From contig CAAELZ010000032.1 in the NCBI GenBank assembly GCA_900756945.1, positions 1 through 52,829 of the forward strand: a stretch of 52,829 nt of DNA. The letters are read 5' to 3'. Of this stretch, positions 24,221 to 31,717 are shown in pieces. The position numbers and the translations under genes were made by a program. The notes beneath the pieces are model-generated. The model had not been told where the DNA came from and searched no databases. It saw nothing but the letters and a program-made list of their open reading frames with translations. Origin of the DNA: an uncultured Collinsella sp. GTDB taxonomy: Bacteria > Actinomycetota > Coriobacteriia > Coriobacteriales > Coriobacteriaceae. Each line of letters starts with the position of its first letter. The stretch's first letter is position 1.

Positions 24221-24997
24221 ATGCCCCGATGCGCCCGCGAAATATCGCTCACCGGCTATTACCACGTCTTTGACCGCGGCAACTCCAAACAGATCATTTT
24301 TGAAGATGATTCCGACCGCTATCGTTTCTTATCGGACATCTCAGACAGGTTTGCGTGCCATGACGTGGCGGTGTTGGCCTGGTGCCTTATGGATAATCAC
24401 TTCCATTTGATGGTTGATGACCCATATGACAACCTTTCAAAGGCAATGCAGTGCGCGCTGACGGCCTATGCCAAGTATTTCAATGGAAAAACGGGAAGAA
24501 CGGGTCACCTGTTTGATAATCGCTATTCGCGGATCGCGGTCGAGTCGGACACGCAGGCGGTGCAGTTGCTCGATTATATCCATCTCAATCCTGTGAAAGG
24601 TGTGCTCGACTCGCTCGATGCCTACCGCTGGTCAAGCTACAAGGCATACCAGCTGGGATACGATCCCTTTGATATCTGTGACGCGGCCCCTATGCTCGAT
24701 ATTGTCGGAGGCTCTCGTTGCTATTGCGAGCATCTCGAGGAAGTTGCCGGGCGCATCTGGTCAGTGGAGATTCTTCCGCGCCGACGGATCCCCGATGAGG
24801 ACGCCCTTTCCGTTGCGCGCGAAGTTTTGCCGAGCATTGATCCTGCGCTGCTCAAGGCCCTGCCACGCCCCGAACGCGATGCCTGTCTGCTAAGGCTCAG
24901 GCGGGCCCATCTTACGGTCAAGCAAATTGCCCGTATCACCGGTATCGGCGCTACAAGCGTAACCAAGGCCACCACAGGCTGGAACGAGGCGGCCTGA
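24221..24997 (+). CDS. REP-associated tyrosine transposase (RAYT, Y1_Tnp)
   Basis: A single-domain HUH-type transposase of the IS200/IS605 superfamily that acts on REP sequences. The N-terminal SLTGYYHVFDRGN is the family opening; the HUH metal site is in MDNHFHLMVDD (about residues 63-73). YAKYFN provides the candidate nucleophilic Tyr, and TGHLFDNRYSR and LDYIHLNPVK are typical. The last 35 residues (LTVKQIARITGIGATSVTKA) look like an added helix-turn-helix. Length is 258 residues from ATG 24221, 6 nt after AAGGAG. It appears intact. REP hairpins flank it in inverted orientation, and it sits between adhE and rpmB with no visible target duplication. Confidence 0.92.
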   Translation: MPRCAREISLTGYYHVFDRGNSKQIIFEDDSDRYRFLSDISDRFACHDVAVLAWCLMDNHFHLMVDDPYDNLSKAMQCALTAYAKYFNGKTGRTGHLFDNRYSRIAVESDTQAVQLLDYIHLNPVKGVLDSLDAYRWSSYKAYQLGYDPFDICDAAPMLDIVGGSRCYCEHLEEVAGRIWSVEILPRRRIPDEDALSVAREVLPSIDPALLKALPRPERDACLLRLRRAHLTVKQIARITGIGATSVTKATTGWNEAA

Positions 24998-25048
24998 GGT
25001 ATGGATTGGGGCCGATCGATGCACTGTGAGCTTAGGAAAGCATTCATC

Positions 25049-25064
25049 TAAGTCTGTCCCCAAT
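25049..25064 (-). repeat. REP element, partial right copy
   Basis: TAAGTCTGTCCCCAAT repeats the conserved end of the REP; the preceding GAAAGCATTCATC matches the hairpin half of the left copy except at two positions, but its partner arm is missing. It appears to be a decayed copy. Confidence 0.65.
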
Positions 25065-25097
25065 GCGTGAAAACACTCATGTAAGTCTGTCCCCAAT
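25063..25097 (-). repeat. REP element, full right copy
   Basis: Hairpin ATGCGTG-AAAA-CACTCAT (25063-25080), with one mismatched pair, is followed by GTAAGTCTGTCCCCAAT. It is the reverse complement of the left copy at 33 of 35 positions. The following ATGAGTGC may be the start of another eroded unit. Confidence 0.8.
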
Positions 25098-25103
25098 GAG
25101 TGC

Positions 25104-25136
25104 AAAAAGGCGCCCTCCGTGGGGGAGGACGCCTTT
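25104..25136 (-). terminator. intrinsic terminator of rpmB
   Basis: On the minus strand AAAGGCGTCCTCC pairs with GGAGGGCGCCTTT around a short loop, with one internal mismatch, and TTTTT follows. It lies directly beside the right REP cluster. Confidence 0.88.
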
Positions 25137-25204
25137 GGTAAGTTCTATATGAACGCGAGGTCTTTGACCCGGAGAGTCCGAGGTACTTGTTGGTAAGACC
25201 TTAT

Positions 25205-25393
25205 TTAGGAGCGCGCAACCTTGCCGGACTTGAGGCAGGTGGAGCAAACGTTCATCTTGCGACGGTGACCATCGACGACGACGTAAACGCGCTGGATGTT
25301 GGGGCGGAACTTACGGTTGGTGACGCGGTGAGAGTGGCTGATGGAGCGACCGGCAACGGGGTGCTTACCGCAAACTTCGCAAACTTTGGACAT
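25205..25393 (-). CDS. rpmB: 50S ribosomal protein L28, zinc-binding form
   Basis: L28 is a small large-subunit protein. The 62-residue product reads MSKVCEVCGKHPVAGRSISH at the start and contains NRKFRPNIQRV and KMNVCSTCLKSGKV. Two CxxC pairs mark it as the zinc-binding (C+) form; no C-minus paralog is present here. ATG 25393 has AAGGAGG 7 nt upstream on the minus strand; the longer frame reaching 25441 has no fitting ribosome-binding site. It is a single-gene unit between its own promoter and terminator. Confidence 0.97.
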   Translation of the reverse strand: MSKVCEVCGKHPVAGRSISHSHRVTNRKFRPNIQRVYVVVDGHRRKMNVCSTCLKSGKVARS

Positions 25394-25447
25394 AACTGAC
25401 CCTCCTTGGGCGACAAACGAACATGTCGCGTTAACAAACAAGCCTGA

Positions 25448-25456
25448 ACTATAGCA
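25448..25456 (-). promoter_or_regulatory. rpmB extended -10 promoter element
   Basis: On the minus strand this is TGCTATAGT, identical to the rpsT element at 38137-38145, about 55 nt before the rpmB ATG. No clear -35 is visible. Confidence 0.6.
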
Positions 25457-25690
25457 CAGAAGCAGCTCCCTGTGCGTAATCTACACAGAGATATTCCTCT
25501 TTTGGCGATAGTGCTCACGCCACGGCCCTGGACGTAGATCCGATTTGCGTGCAGCAGAGGGGATTATGCCAGCTCGTGCGTGCGTTTTCAAGCTCGTCCC
25601 ACAAATATATATAGGTTTATGGAGCGCCTGCGCCCGTTTACGGATTGTTCTGTATTTATGCTCGCAATTAAGCTCGAGGTTGGCTACACT
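25457..25690. other. intergenic region between rpmB and the pyr leader
   Basis: No gene is seen. It holds an AT-rich stretch, ACAAATATATATAGG, near 25600-25615 and ends with GGCTACACT (25682-25690), a possible -10 region for the pyr transcript although the -35 is unclear. Confidence 0.4.
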
Positions 25691-25692
25691 AT

Positions 25693-25823
25693 CCCTTGAC
25701 CATTAAAGGGGTACGAGATACCCACATGGAATTACATAGCTGCCAAAGAGCAGCCCTTCCTGTGGGTGTCTGGTCCGCTTTAAGCGGTCGGGCATCTATT
25801 TTTTTTGACTGTGTCAGCAGTCA
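25693..25823 (+). promoter_or_regulatory. pyr operon attenuator leader
   Basis: The leader has CCCTT/AAGGG (25693-25710), then a long stem AGATACCCACA (25716-25726) with TGTGGGTGTCT (25761-25771) enclosing GCTGC-CAAAGA-GCAGC. CCGCTT/AAGCGG (25775-25787) and GGGCATCTA are followed by eight T (25799-25806). GGGCATCT can alternatively pair with AGATACCC, one mismatch. Competing stems ending at a T tract just before pyrR fit transcription attenuation by PyrR. A last hairpin, TGACTG/CAGTCA, lies at 25806-25823. Confidence 0.7.
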
Positions 25824-25845
25824 AGACATGTGAGGAAGGAGATCG

Positions 25846-26430
25846 ATGGGCACGACTTCCCCCAAGGCGGTCATCATGGACGAGATCGCCGTCAATCGAG
25901 CGATGACCCGCATCGCGCACGAGATTCTCGAGCGCAACGAGGGCTGTGAAGACCTCGCTCTGGTCGGCATCGTCACGCGCGGCGACCTTCTGGCAAAGAA
26001 GCTCGCCGAGGAGATCAAGGAGATCGAGGGCGTCGACGTTCCGCTCGGCAGCCTGGACATCAGCTTCTACCGCGATGACTATGCGACCAATTTCGCTCCC
26101 GCGATCCACGCTACCAACATTCCCTTCAGCGTCGACGGCAAGCGCGTCGTGCTGGTGGACGACATCCTGTATACGGGCCGTACTATCCGCGCCGCTCTCG
26201 ACGCTGTCATGGATCTGGGCCGTCCGAGCCGTATTGAGCTGGCAGTCCTCGTTGACCGCGGCCACCGTGAGCTCCCCATCTCGCCGGACTTTGTCGGCAA
26301 GAACGTTCCCTCGTCGCATGAGGAGAACGTGCACCTATATATGAAGGAAGTCGACGGCCACACCGCCGTCGAGATTAACGACGTCGCGCCGGGTTCCCAC
26401 GTGGGCTCCGCGCCGCTGGGAGGTGAGTAG
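25846..26430 (+). CDS. pyrR: pyr operon attenuation protein / uracil phosphoribosyltransferase
   Basis: PyrR binds pyr leader RNA when UMP is high and also has weak uracil phosphoribosyltransferase activity. The 194-residue product has the PRPP loop VVLVDDILYTGRTIRAAL (about residues 101-118) and GIVTRGDLLAKKL. LAVLVDRGHRELPI is the family C-terminal signature. The last 20 residues are an extra tail. ATG 25846 follows GGAAGGAG. Its position first in the operon, directly behind the attenuator, supports the regulatory role. Confidence 0.96.
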   Translation: MGTTSPKAVIMDEIAVNRAMTRIAHEILERNEGCEDLALVGIVTRGDLLAKKLAEEIKEIEGVDVPLGSLDISFYRDDYATNFAPAIHATNIPFSVDGKRVVLVDDILYTGRTIRAALDAVMDLGRPSRIELAVLVDRGHRELPISPDFVGKNVPSSHEENVHLYMKEVDGHTAVEINDVAPGSHVGSAPLGGE

Positions 26431-26434
26431 TACC

Positions 26435-27379
26435 GTGGCGTTCAACCATAAGCACCTGATCGACATTACCGAGTACTCCGAAGAGGACATCAAGCTCATC
26501 CTCGAGACCGCCAAGGCGTTCTCCGAGGTCAACGAGCGTGCGATCAAGAAGGTCCCCACGCTCAAGGGCAAGACCATCGTCAACATGTTCAACGAGCCCT
26601 CGACGCGCACCCGCAGCTCCTTCGAGCTCGCCGAGAAGCGCCTTTCGGCCGACAGCCTCAACTTTGGCGGCTCCTCGACCTCCACGGTCAAGGGCGAGAG
26701 CCTCGTCGACACCGTCGAGACCCTCAACGCCTACAAGATTGATTGCATCGTCGTTCGCGATAAGCACGCCGGTGCTCCCTACATCGTCACGCAGAACTCG
26801 CCCGCGAGCGTTATCTGCGCCGGCGACGGCAAGCACAACCATCCTACGCAGGCCCTGCTCGACCTGTACACCATCTGGGAGCACAAGGGTGACTTCCACG
26901 GTCTGAAGGTCGCTGTCGTCGGCGATATCGCGCACTCCCGTGTCTGCGGCTCGCTGATCCCCGCCCTTAAGATCATGGGCTGCGAGACCTACGCTGTCGC
27001 CCCCGGCACGCTGCTGCCGCCGGCGCCCGAGGTTCTGGGTTGCGACCACGTGACGAGCGACCTCGATTCCGTCCTGCCCGAGCTGGACGTCGTCTACATG
27101 CTGCGCGTGCAGCAGGAGCGCCTTGAGGGCGCTCCGTTCCCCACGATTCGCGAGTATCACAAGCTCTTCGGCCTGACCAAGGACCGCGAGAAGCTCATGA
27201 AGCCCGATGCGATCATCTGCCACCCGGGCCCCATCAACCGCGGCGTCGAGTTCGACTCCTATATGGCCGACCACCCGCAACGCTCCGTCATCCTGGAGCA
27301 GGTCTACGCCGGTATCTGCGTGCGTATGGCTATCCTGTATCTGCTGCTTGGAGGTGCCGATAATGGCCTTGCTTCTTAA
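26435..27379 (+). CDS. pyrB: aspartate carbamoyltransferase catalytic subunit
   Basis: PyrB condenses carbamoyl phosphate and aspartate. The 314-residue product has the carbamoyl-phosphate site FNEPSTRTRSSFE, VVRDKHAGAPYIV and the HNHPTQALLDLYTI motif, and ends with CHPGPINRGVE. GTG 26435 has GGGAGG 11 nt upstream; GTG 26423 is in frame but lies on top of that site. No regulatory subunit PyrI is present. The 3' end overlaps pyrC by 17 nt. Confidence 0.97.
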   Translation: MAFNHKHLIDITEYSEEDIKLILETAKAFSEVNERAIKKVPTLKGKTIVNMFNEPSTRTRSSFELAEKRLSADSLNFGGSSTSTVKGESLVDTVETLNAYKIDCIVVRDKHAGAPYIVTQNSPASVICAGDGKHNHPTQALLDLYTIWEHKGDFHGLKVAVVGDIAHSRVCGSLIPALKIMGCETYAVAPGTLLPPAPEVLGCDHVTSDLDSVLPELDVVYMLRVQQERLEGAPFPTIREYHKLFGLTKDREKLMKPDAIICHPGPINRGVEFDSYMADHPQRSVILEQVYAGICVRMAILYLLLGGADNGLAS

Positions 27380-28652
27380 GAATGCCCACGTCGTCGACCC
27401 GTCTGTCGAGCTTGACGGTGTCGTTGACGTCCTGATTGACGGCGACAAGATCGCCGAGGTCGGCGAGAATCTCGCCGTCGAGGGAGCCGAGGTTCGCGAC
27501 CTTTCCGGCAAGTGCCTCGTCCCCGGCCTGGTGGATATGCACGTTCACCTTCGCGAGCCCGGCTACGAGGTCAAAGAGGACATCGAGAGCGGCACTCGCG
27601 CAGCTGCCAAGGGCGGCTTTACCGGTGTGTGCTCCATGCCCAACACCGATCCCGTCACCGATAACGGCACCGTCGTGGAGTTCGTCAAGTCCCGTGCTGC
27701 CGAGGTCGGTCACTGCCGCGTCTATCCGTCGGGCGCCATGACCCGCGGTCTTAAGGGCGAGGCCATGTCCGAGATGGGCGATATGGTCGCCCACGGCGCC
27801 GTCGCCTTCACTGACGACGGTCGTGGCGTGCAGGGCGCGGGCATGCTCCGTCGCTGCATGGACTACGGCAAGATGTTCGGCAAGGTCTTTATGAGCCACT
27901 GCCAGGACGAGGACCTGGTCGGCCACGGCCAGATCAACGAGGGCAAGGTCTCGACCCGTCTGGCCCTCGAGGGTTGGCCGGCCGCCGGCGAGGAGCTTCA
28001 GATTGCCCGCGATATCGAGATTGCCAAGCTGACCGGTGCCAAGCTGCACATCCAGCACATCTCCACCGCTCATGGCCTGGAGCTCGTGCGTGCCGGTAAG
28101 GCTGCCGGTGTCCAGGTGACCTGCGAGGCCACCCCGCACCACATGTTCCTGACCGAGAACGACCTGGACGAGACCTACAACACCTCGCTCAAGGTCAATC
28201 CGCCGCTGCGCACCGACGAGGATGCCGAGGCCATCCGTCAGGGTGTCATCGACGGTACCGTCGACGCTATCGTTACCGACCACGCTCCCCACACCCCGTG
28301 GGAGAAGGCCCGCGAGTTCGAGCTCGCGCCCTTTGGAATGATTGGCCTCGAGACTTCGCTGTCGCTCGTGCTCACTGAGCTGGTCAACACGGGCAAGATG
28401 AGCGTGAGCCGCATGGTCGAGCTCATGGCCATCAAGCCGCGTGAGATTCTGGGCCTCGATCAGGTTCAGATCAAGGCGGGCTCTGTCGCCGACCTGACCG
28501 TGTTCGACCCCTCCGCAACCTGGACGGTTGGCGAGGACGGTTACGAGTCGCGCGCCGAGAACTCCGGTTTTGCCGGCCGCACGCTCACCGGTCGTGCCAC
28601 CGATGTATTTGTCGGTGGCAAGCAGACGCTCGCCGACGGCTGCATCTGCTAG
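27363..28652 (+). CDS. pyrC: dihydroorotase
   Basis: The class I zinc dihydroorotase closes carbamoyl aspartate to dihydroorotate. The 429-residue product has DMHVHLREPGYE with the first metal ligands, CSMPNTDPVTDNG, HIQHISTAHGLELV and VTDHAPHTPWEK with the catalytic Asp. Length fits the class I family (about 425). The ATG lies inside the pyrB 3' end, 9 nt after GGAGG, so translation is coupled. A terminator-like hairpin lies in the gap before pyrK. Confidence 0.97.
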   Translation: MALLLKNAHVVDPSVELDGVVDVLIDGDKIAEVGENLAVEGAEVRDLSGKCLVPGLVDMHVHLREPGYEVKEDIESGTRAAAKGGFTGVCSMPNTDPVTDNGTVVEFVKSRAAEVGHCRVYPSGAMTRGLKGEAMSEMGDMVAHGAVAFTDDGRGVQGAGMLRRCMDYGKMFGKVFMSHCQDEDLVGHGQINEGKVSTRLALEGWPAAGEELQIARDIEIAKLTGAKLHIQHISTAHGLELVRAGKAAGVQVTCEATPHHMFLTENDLDETYNTSLKVNPPLRTDEDAEAIRQGVIDGTVDAIVTDHAPHTPWEKAREFELAPFGMIGLETSLSLVLTELVNTGKMSVSRMVELMAIKPREILGLDQVQIKAGSVADLTVFDPSATWTVGEDGYESRAENSGFAGRTLTGRATDVFVGGKQTLADGCIC

Positions 28653-28672
28653 CATAGCCTTATCGCTTTTGT

Positions 28673-28700
28673 GCGCGGCGCCCTTGCGGTGCCGCGCTTT
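28673..28700 (+). terminator. terminator-like hairpin between pyrC and pyrK
   Basis: GCGCGGC (28673-28679) pairs with GCCGCGC (28691-28697), followed by TTTCTGTTCGTTT. It may act as a partial internal terminator that lowers expression of pyrK-pyrD-pyrF. Confidence 0.55.
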
Positions 28701-28744
28701 CTGTTCGTTTAGACCATGCAACCGCATGGGGGATTGGAGCGTCT

Positions 28745-29536
28745 ATGCCCACACCTTCCACTGCACGCATGCACGACTTCGAGGTCGTCTCGAACCGGGA
28801 GATCGCCGACGGCATCTTCTCGCTCGTCATCTCGGCCCCCAAGCTTGCAAGTGCGCTCAAGCCCGGTCAGTTTGTGAACATCGCCGTCCCCGGCGATGCG
28901 TCTTCTCTGCTTCGTGTGCCCTTGAGTTTCTACCGCGCCGACGCCGAGGCCGGCACCGTCGAGCTGTGGTACGCCGTCGTGGGCGACGATACCCGCCGTT
29001 TGTCCCAGATGGGCCCCGGCTCCACCTCTAACCTGCTGGGGCCCGGTGGCCGTGGCTGGATGGTACCCGAGTGCACCAGGAAGGCTTTGCTCGTCGCCGG
29101 TGGTATCGGCGTTCCGCCTGTGCTTTGTCTTGCCGGTATGCTTGCCGAGCAGGGTGTTGATGTGGACGTGTGCTTGGGCTTTGGCACCGCGTCCAAGGCC
29201 GTGGGTGTCGATGAGTTCCGCGCGCTGGGCGCCACGGTTAACGTGTGCACCGACGACGGTTCGCTCGGCACGCACGGTTTTTGCACCGATCCTGCCGCAG
29301 AACTGCTTGGCGAGGGCGGCTACGACTACGTGGCCAGCTGCGGCCCCGCCGTCATGATGAAGAAAGTCGCCGCCGCTGCCGCTGAGGCCGGTGCGTACTG
29401 CGAGGTGTCGCTCGAGCGCATGATGAGCTGCGGCTTTGGCGCCTGCAACACCTGCAATGTCGAGACGGTCGACGGTATGAAGGGCGCCTGCATGTGCGGC
29501 CCCGTGTTCGATGCTTCCAAGGTGGTGGTCTTCTAG
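28745..29536 (+). CDS. pyrK: dihydroorotate dehydrogenase electron transfer subunit
   Basis: PyrK passes electrons from the PyrD subunit to NAD+ through FAD and a 2Fe-2S cluster. The 263-residue product has the ferredoxin-reductase FAD region (LRVPLSFYRADAEAG) and an NAD-binding part starting ALLVAGGIGVPPVLCLAG. The C-terminal cluster ligands are in SCGFGACNTCNVE and ACMCGPVF. ATG 28745 has GGAG upstream. It directly precedes pyrD, overlapping by one base, which defines the class 1B heteromeric enzyme. Confidence 0.96.
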   Translation: MPTPSTARMHDFEVVSNREIADGIFSLVISAPKLASALKPGQFVNIAVPGDASSLLRVPLSFYRADAEAGTVELWYAVVGDDTRRLSQMGPGSTSNLLGPGGRGWMVPECTRKALLVAGGIGVPPVLCLAGMLAEQGVDVDVCLGFGTASKAVGVDEFRALGATVNVCTDDGSLGTHGFCTDPAAELLGEGGYDYVASCGPAVMMKKVAAAAAEAGAYCEVSLERMMSCGFGACNTCNVETVDGMKGACMCGPVFDASKVVVF

Positions 29537-30459
29537 TGGGTACCGTGAACATGGCCGTCGATTTCGGCGGCGTCAAGATGCAGAACCCCATCAACACCGC
29601 AGCCGGTACCTTCGGCTACGGCTGGCAGTTCCAGAATTTCTTCGATGTTTCCCAGCTGGGCGCCATCACCACCAAGGGTTGCGCTGCCGAGCCCTGGCCC
29701 GGCAATCCCGCGCCCCGCATGGCCGAGATTCCCGGCGGTATGATCAACTCCGTGGGTCTTCAGAACCCCGGCGTGGCCGCCTTTGCCCGCGAGTCCGGTC
29801 CGTGGCTCGAACAGCTGTCCAAGGACGGCTGCCAGGTCATCTGTCAGGTTGCCGGTCACTCCGTTGACGAGTTTGTCCGCGCACTCGAGATGTATGTCGA
29901 GCTGTGCCCCTGGGCTGCCGGCTACGAGATCAACGTGAGCTGCCCTAATATCGCCGCCGGCGGTGCCGCCATGGGCTCCACGCCCGAGGGCGCCTCTTCC
30001 GTTATGGCTGCTTGCCGCAAGGTGACCGATAAGCCGCTGTTCGTGAAGATGGCGCCGGTCAACGTCGCCGAGATCGCCAAGGCCCTCGAGGCTGCCGGCG
30101 CCGACGGCCTTTCGGTCATCAACTCCATCCAGGGCATGGCCATCGACGTCCATACCCGCAAGTCCCGCGTGGCCAAGCCCAAGGGCGGCCTTTCGGGCCC
30201 GCTGTGCCACCACATCGCCGTGCGCATGGTCTGGGAGGTTGCCCAGGCCGTCGATATCCCCATCAACGGTGTCGGCGGTGTCATGACTGGCGAGGATGCG
30301 GCTGAGTTTATCCTGGCCGGCGCCACCTGCGTGTCGGTCGGTATGGCCAACTTCGTCGATCCGTGCGCTTCGCTCAAGATTGCGCATGAGCTCGAGGCCT
30401 GGGCCGAGTCCCAGGGCGTAAAGGACATTAACGAGCTGGTGGGTGCTTTCGAATGCTAG
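29536..30459 (+). CDS. pyrD: dihydroorotate dehydrogenase, class 1B catalytic subunit
   Basis: The FMN subunit that oxidises dihydroorotate to orotate. The 307-residue product has NPINTAAGTFGYG at the start, the class 1 active-site Cys in EINVSCPNI, and KMAPVNVAEIAKALEAAG. The C-terminal FMN phosphate loop is INGVGGVMTGEDAAEF. The most likely start is GTG 29536, overlapping the pyrK TAG; GTG 29545 and ATG 29551 are alternatives. The end overlaps pyrF by 7 nt. Confidence 0.96.
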   Translation: MGTVNMAVDFGGVKMQNPINTAAGTFGYGWQFQNFFDVSQLGAITTKGCAAEPWPGNPAPRMAEIPGGMINSVGLQNPGVAAFARESGPWLEQLSKDGCQVICQVAGHSVDEFVRALEMYVELCPWAAGYEINVSCPNIAAGGAAMGSTPEGASSVMAACRKVTDKPLFVKMAPVNVAEIAKALEAAGADGLSVINSIQGMAIDVHTRKSRVAKPKGGLSGPLCHHIAVRMVWEVAQAVDIPINGVGGVMTGEDAAEFILAGATCVSVGMANFVDPCASLKIAHELEAWAESQGVKDINELVGAFEC

Positions 30460-31169
30460 AGAATGATGCCCGCGACCGTGTTATCGTCGCCCTCGACTGC
30501 GACCGTGAGCGCGCGCTCGAGCTCGCCCACGAGCTTTCGGGCCATGCCGCCTGGCTCAAGGTCGGCATGACGCTCTATTACGCTGAGGGTCCCCAGATCG
30601 TCAAGACCTTTAAGGACCTTGGCTTTAAGGTCTTCCTCGACCTTAAGTTCCATGACATTCCGCATCAGGTGCGCGGCGCTGCCCGCTCGGCCTCGCTTGC
30701 CGGTGCCGACCTGCTTTCGGTCCACGGCCTGGGCTCGGGTGCTATGCTCGCTGCCTGCCGCGAGGGTGCCGAGGAGGCGCGTGAGGACCGCGCCAAGCTC
30801 GTCGCCATCACCGTGCTCACGAGCATGAATCAGGATGCCTTGAGCGAGATCGGCGTCGAGTCTCCCGTGGCCGAGGAGGCCGCCCGCTTGGCAAAGCTTG
30901 CTCAGGCCAACGGCATCGATGGCATCGTGTGCTCACCGATGGAGGCTCACGACATGCGTGAGCTGCTGGGTCCTGATGCCCTGATCGTGACTCCGGGTGT
31001 GCGTCCGGTGGGTGCCGCCCTTGGTGACCAGTCCCGCGTGGCGACGCCTTCCCAGGCTATCGAGCGTGGCGCAAGCCACATTGTGGTGGGCCGTCCCATC
31101 ACCGGTGCCGACGATCCGGTTGCCGCCTTTGACGCCATCGTCGCCGAGCTGGTCGAAAACGTCGCGTAA
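30453..31169 (+). CDS. pyrF: orotidine 5'-phosphate decarboxylase
   Basis: PyrF removes the carboxyl group of OMP to yield UMP. The 238-residue product shows VIVALDCDRERAL, LKVGMTLYYAEG and the catalytic DLKFHDIPHQV with its Asp-Lys-x-x-Asp network. The phosphate-binding GVRPVGAALGDQSRVATP and VVGRPITGADDPV end the barrel. The ATG lies within the last codons of pyrD. pyrE (orotate phosphoribosyltransferase) and carAB are not next to it and must be elsewhere. Confidence 0.97.
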   Translation: MLENDARDRVIVALDCDRERALELAHELSGHAAWLKVGMTLYYAEGPQIVKTFKDLGFKVFLDLKFHDIPHQVRGAARSASLAGADLLSVHGLGSGAMLAACREGAEEAREDRAKLVAITVLTSMNQDALSEIGVESPVAEEAARLAKLAQANGIDGIVCSPMEAHDMRELLGPDALIVTPGVRPVGAALGDQSRVATPSQAIERGASHIVVGRPITGADDPVAAFDAIVAELVENVA

Positions 31170-31215
31170 AAGATTCCCCTAAGTCACCACTTTTGGGTCT
31201 CATTAGCACAAAATA

Positions 31216-31271
31216 GCCCCTGTGCCTGCGTAAACTTTCCCATCCTTTGTGTGGAATCGCAGGTCAGGGGC
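31216..31271 (+). terminator. large hairpin after the pyr operon
   Basis: GCCCCTG and CCTGCG (31216-31230) pair with CGCAGG and CAGGGGC (31258-31271), a 13-bp stem with a small internal loop and a 27-nt loop. Only TTAACTTT follows, so it may be a weak terminator or part of a non-coding RNA. Confidence 0.5.
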
Positions 31272-31335
31272 TTAACTTTGGGCGCAGTATATTGCACTTT
31301 TTGCGGGTATCGTCTAACCTATGGAGCCGCGATTA

Positions 31336-31367
31336 GGCATTTTGTACGTTCTACGTGCTAAAATGCC
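31336..31367 (+). promoter_or_regulatory. mihF promoter within an inverted repeat
   Basis: TGCTAAAAT (31356-31364) is an extended -10. It is embedded in the perfect 8-bp inverted repeat GGCATTTT (31336-31343) and AAAATGCC (31360-31367). The left arm covers the -35 position. A dimeric repressor bound here would block transcription of mihF-gmk-rpoZ-thiI (inference). Confidence 0.55.
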
Positions 31368-31408
31368 AATTATTGAATCAGATATAACCCAACTATTTGG
31401 AGGTACGA

Positions 31409-31717
31409 ATGGCACTCCCTCAGCTTACCGACGAGCAGCGCAAGCAGGCTCTTGAGAAGGCTGCTGCCGCACGTCACGCCCGCGCTGAGCTTCGCGAGCA
31501 GATCAAGAAGGGCGAGAAGTCCCTCGAGTCCGTGCTCAACTCCGATGACCCCATCGCTTCCCGCATGAAGGTTTCCACCCTCATCGAGTCTCTCCCCGGT
31601 TATGGCAAGGCCAAGGCCGCCAAGATCATGGAGGAGCTCGGTATCTCCGCTACTCGTCGCGTCCAGGGCCTCGGTGTCCGTCAGCGCGAGCAGCTCCTCG
31701 AGCAGCTGACCAAATAA
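31409..31717 (+). CDS. mihF: actinobacterial integration host factor (mIHF)
   Basis: A small nucleoid-associated DNA-bending protein, unrelated in fold to E. coli IHF. The 102-residue product has an N-terminal helix rich in Ala/Arg/Lys (QRKQALEKAAAARHARAELR), and the core MKVSTLIESLPGYGKAKAAK, a helix-two-turn-helix-like DNA-binding unit. EELGISATRRVQGLGVRQRE ends the domain. ATG 31409 follows TTTGGAGG. Position before gmk and rpoZ is the same as in mycobacteria and Streptomyces, supporting both the identity and the actinobacterial origin of the window. Confidence 0.95.
   Translation: MALPQLTDEQRKQALEKAAAARHARAELREQIKKGEKSLESVLNSDDPIASRMKVSTLIESLPGYGKAKAAKIMEELGISATRRVQGLGVRQREQLLEQLTK

Noticed and set aside
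25128..25204. tRNA-like segment between the rpmB terminator and rpmB
   Set aside because: No cloverleaf, no T-loop consensus; it is the rpmB 3' untranslated region.
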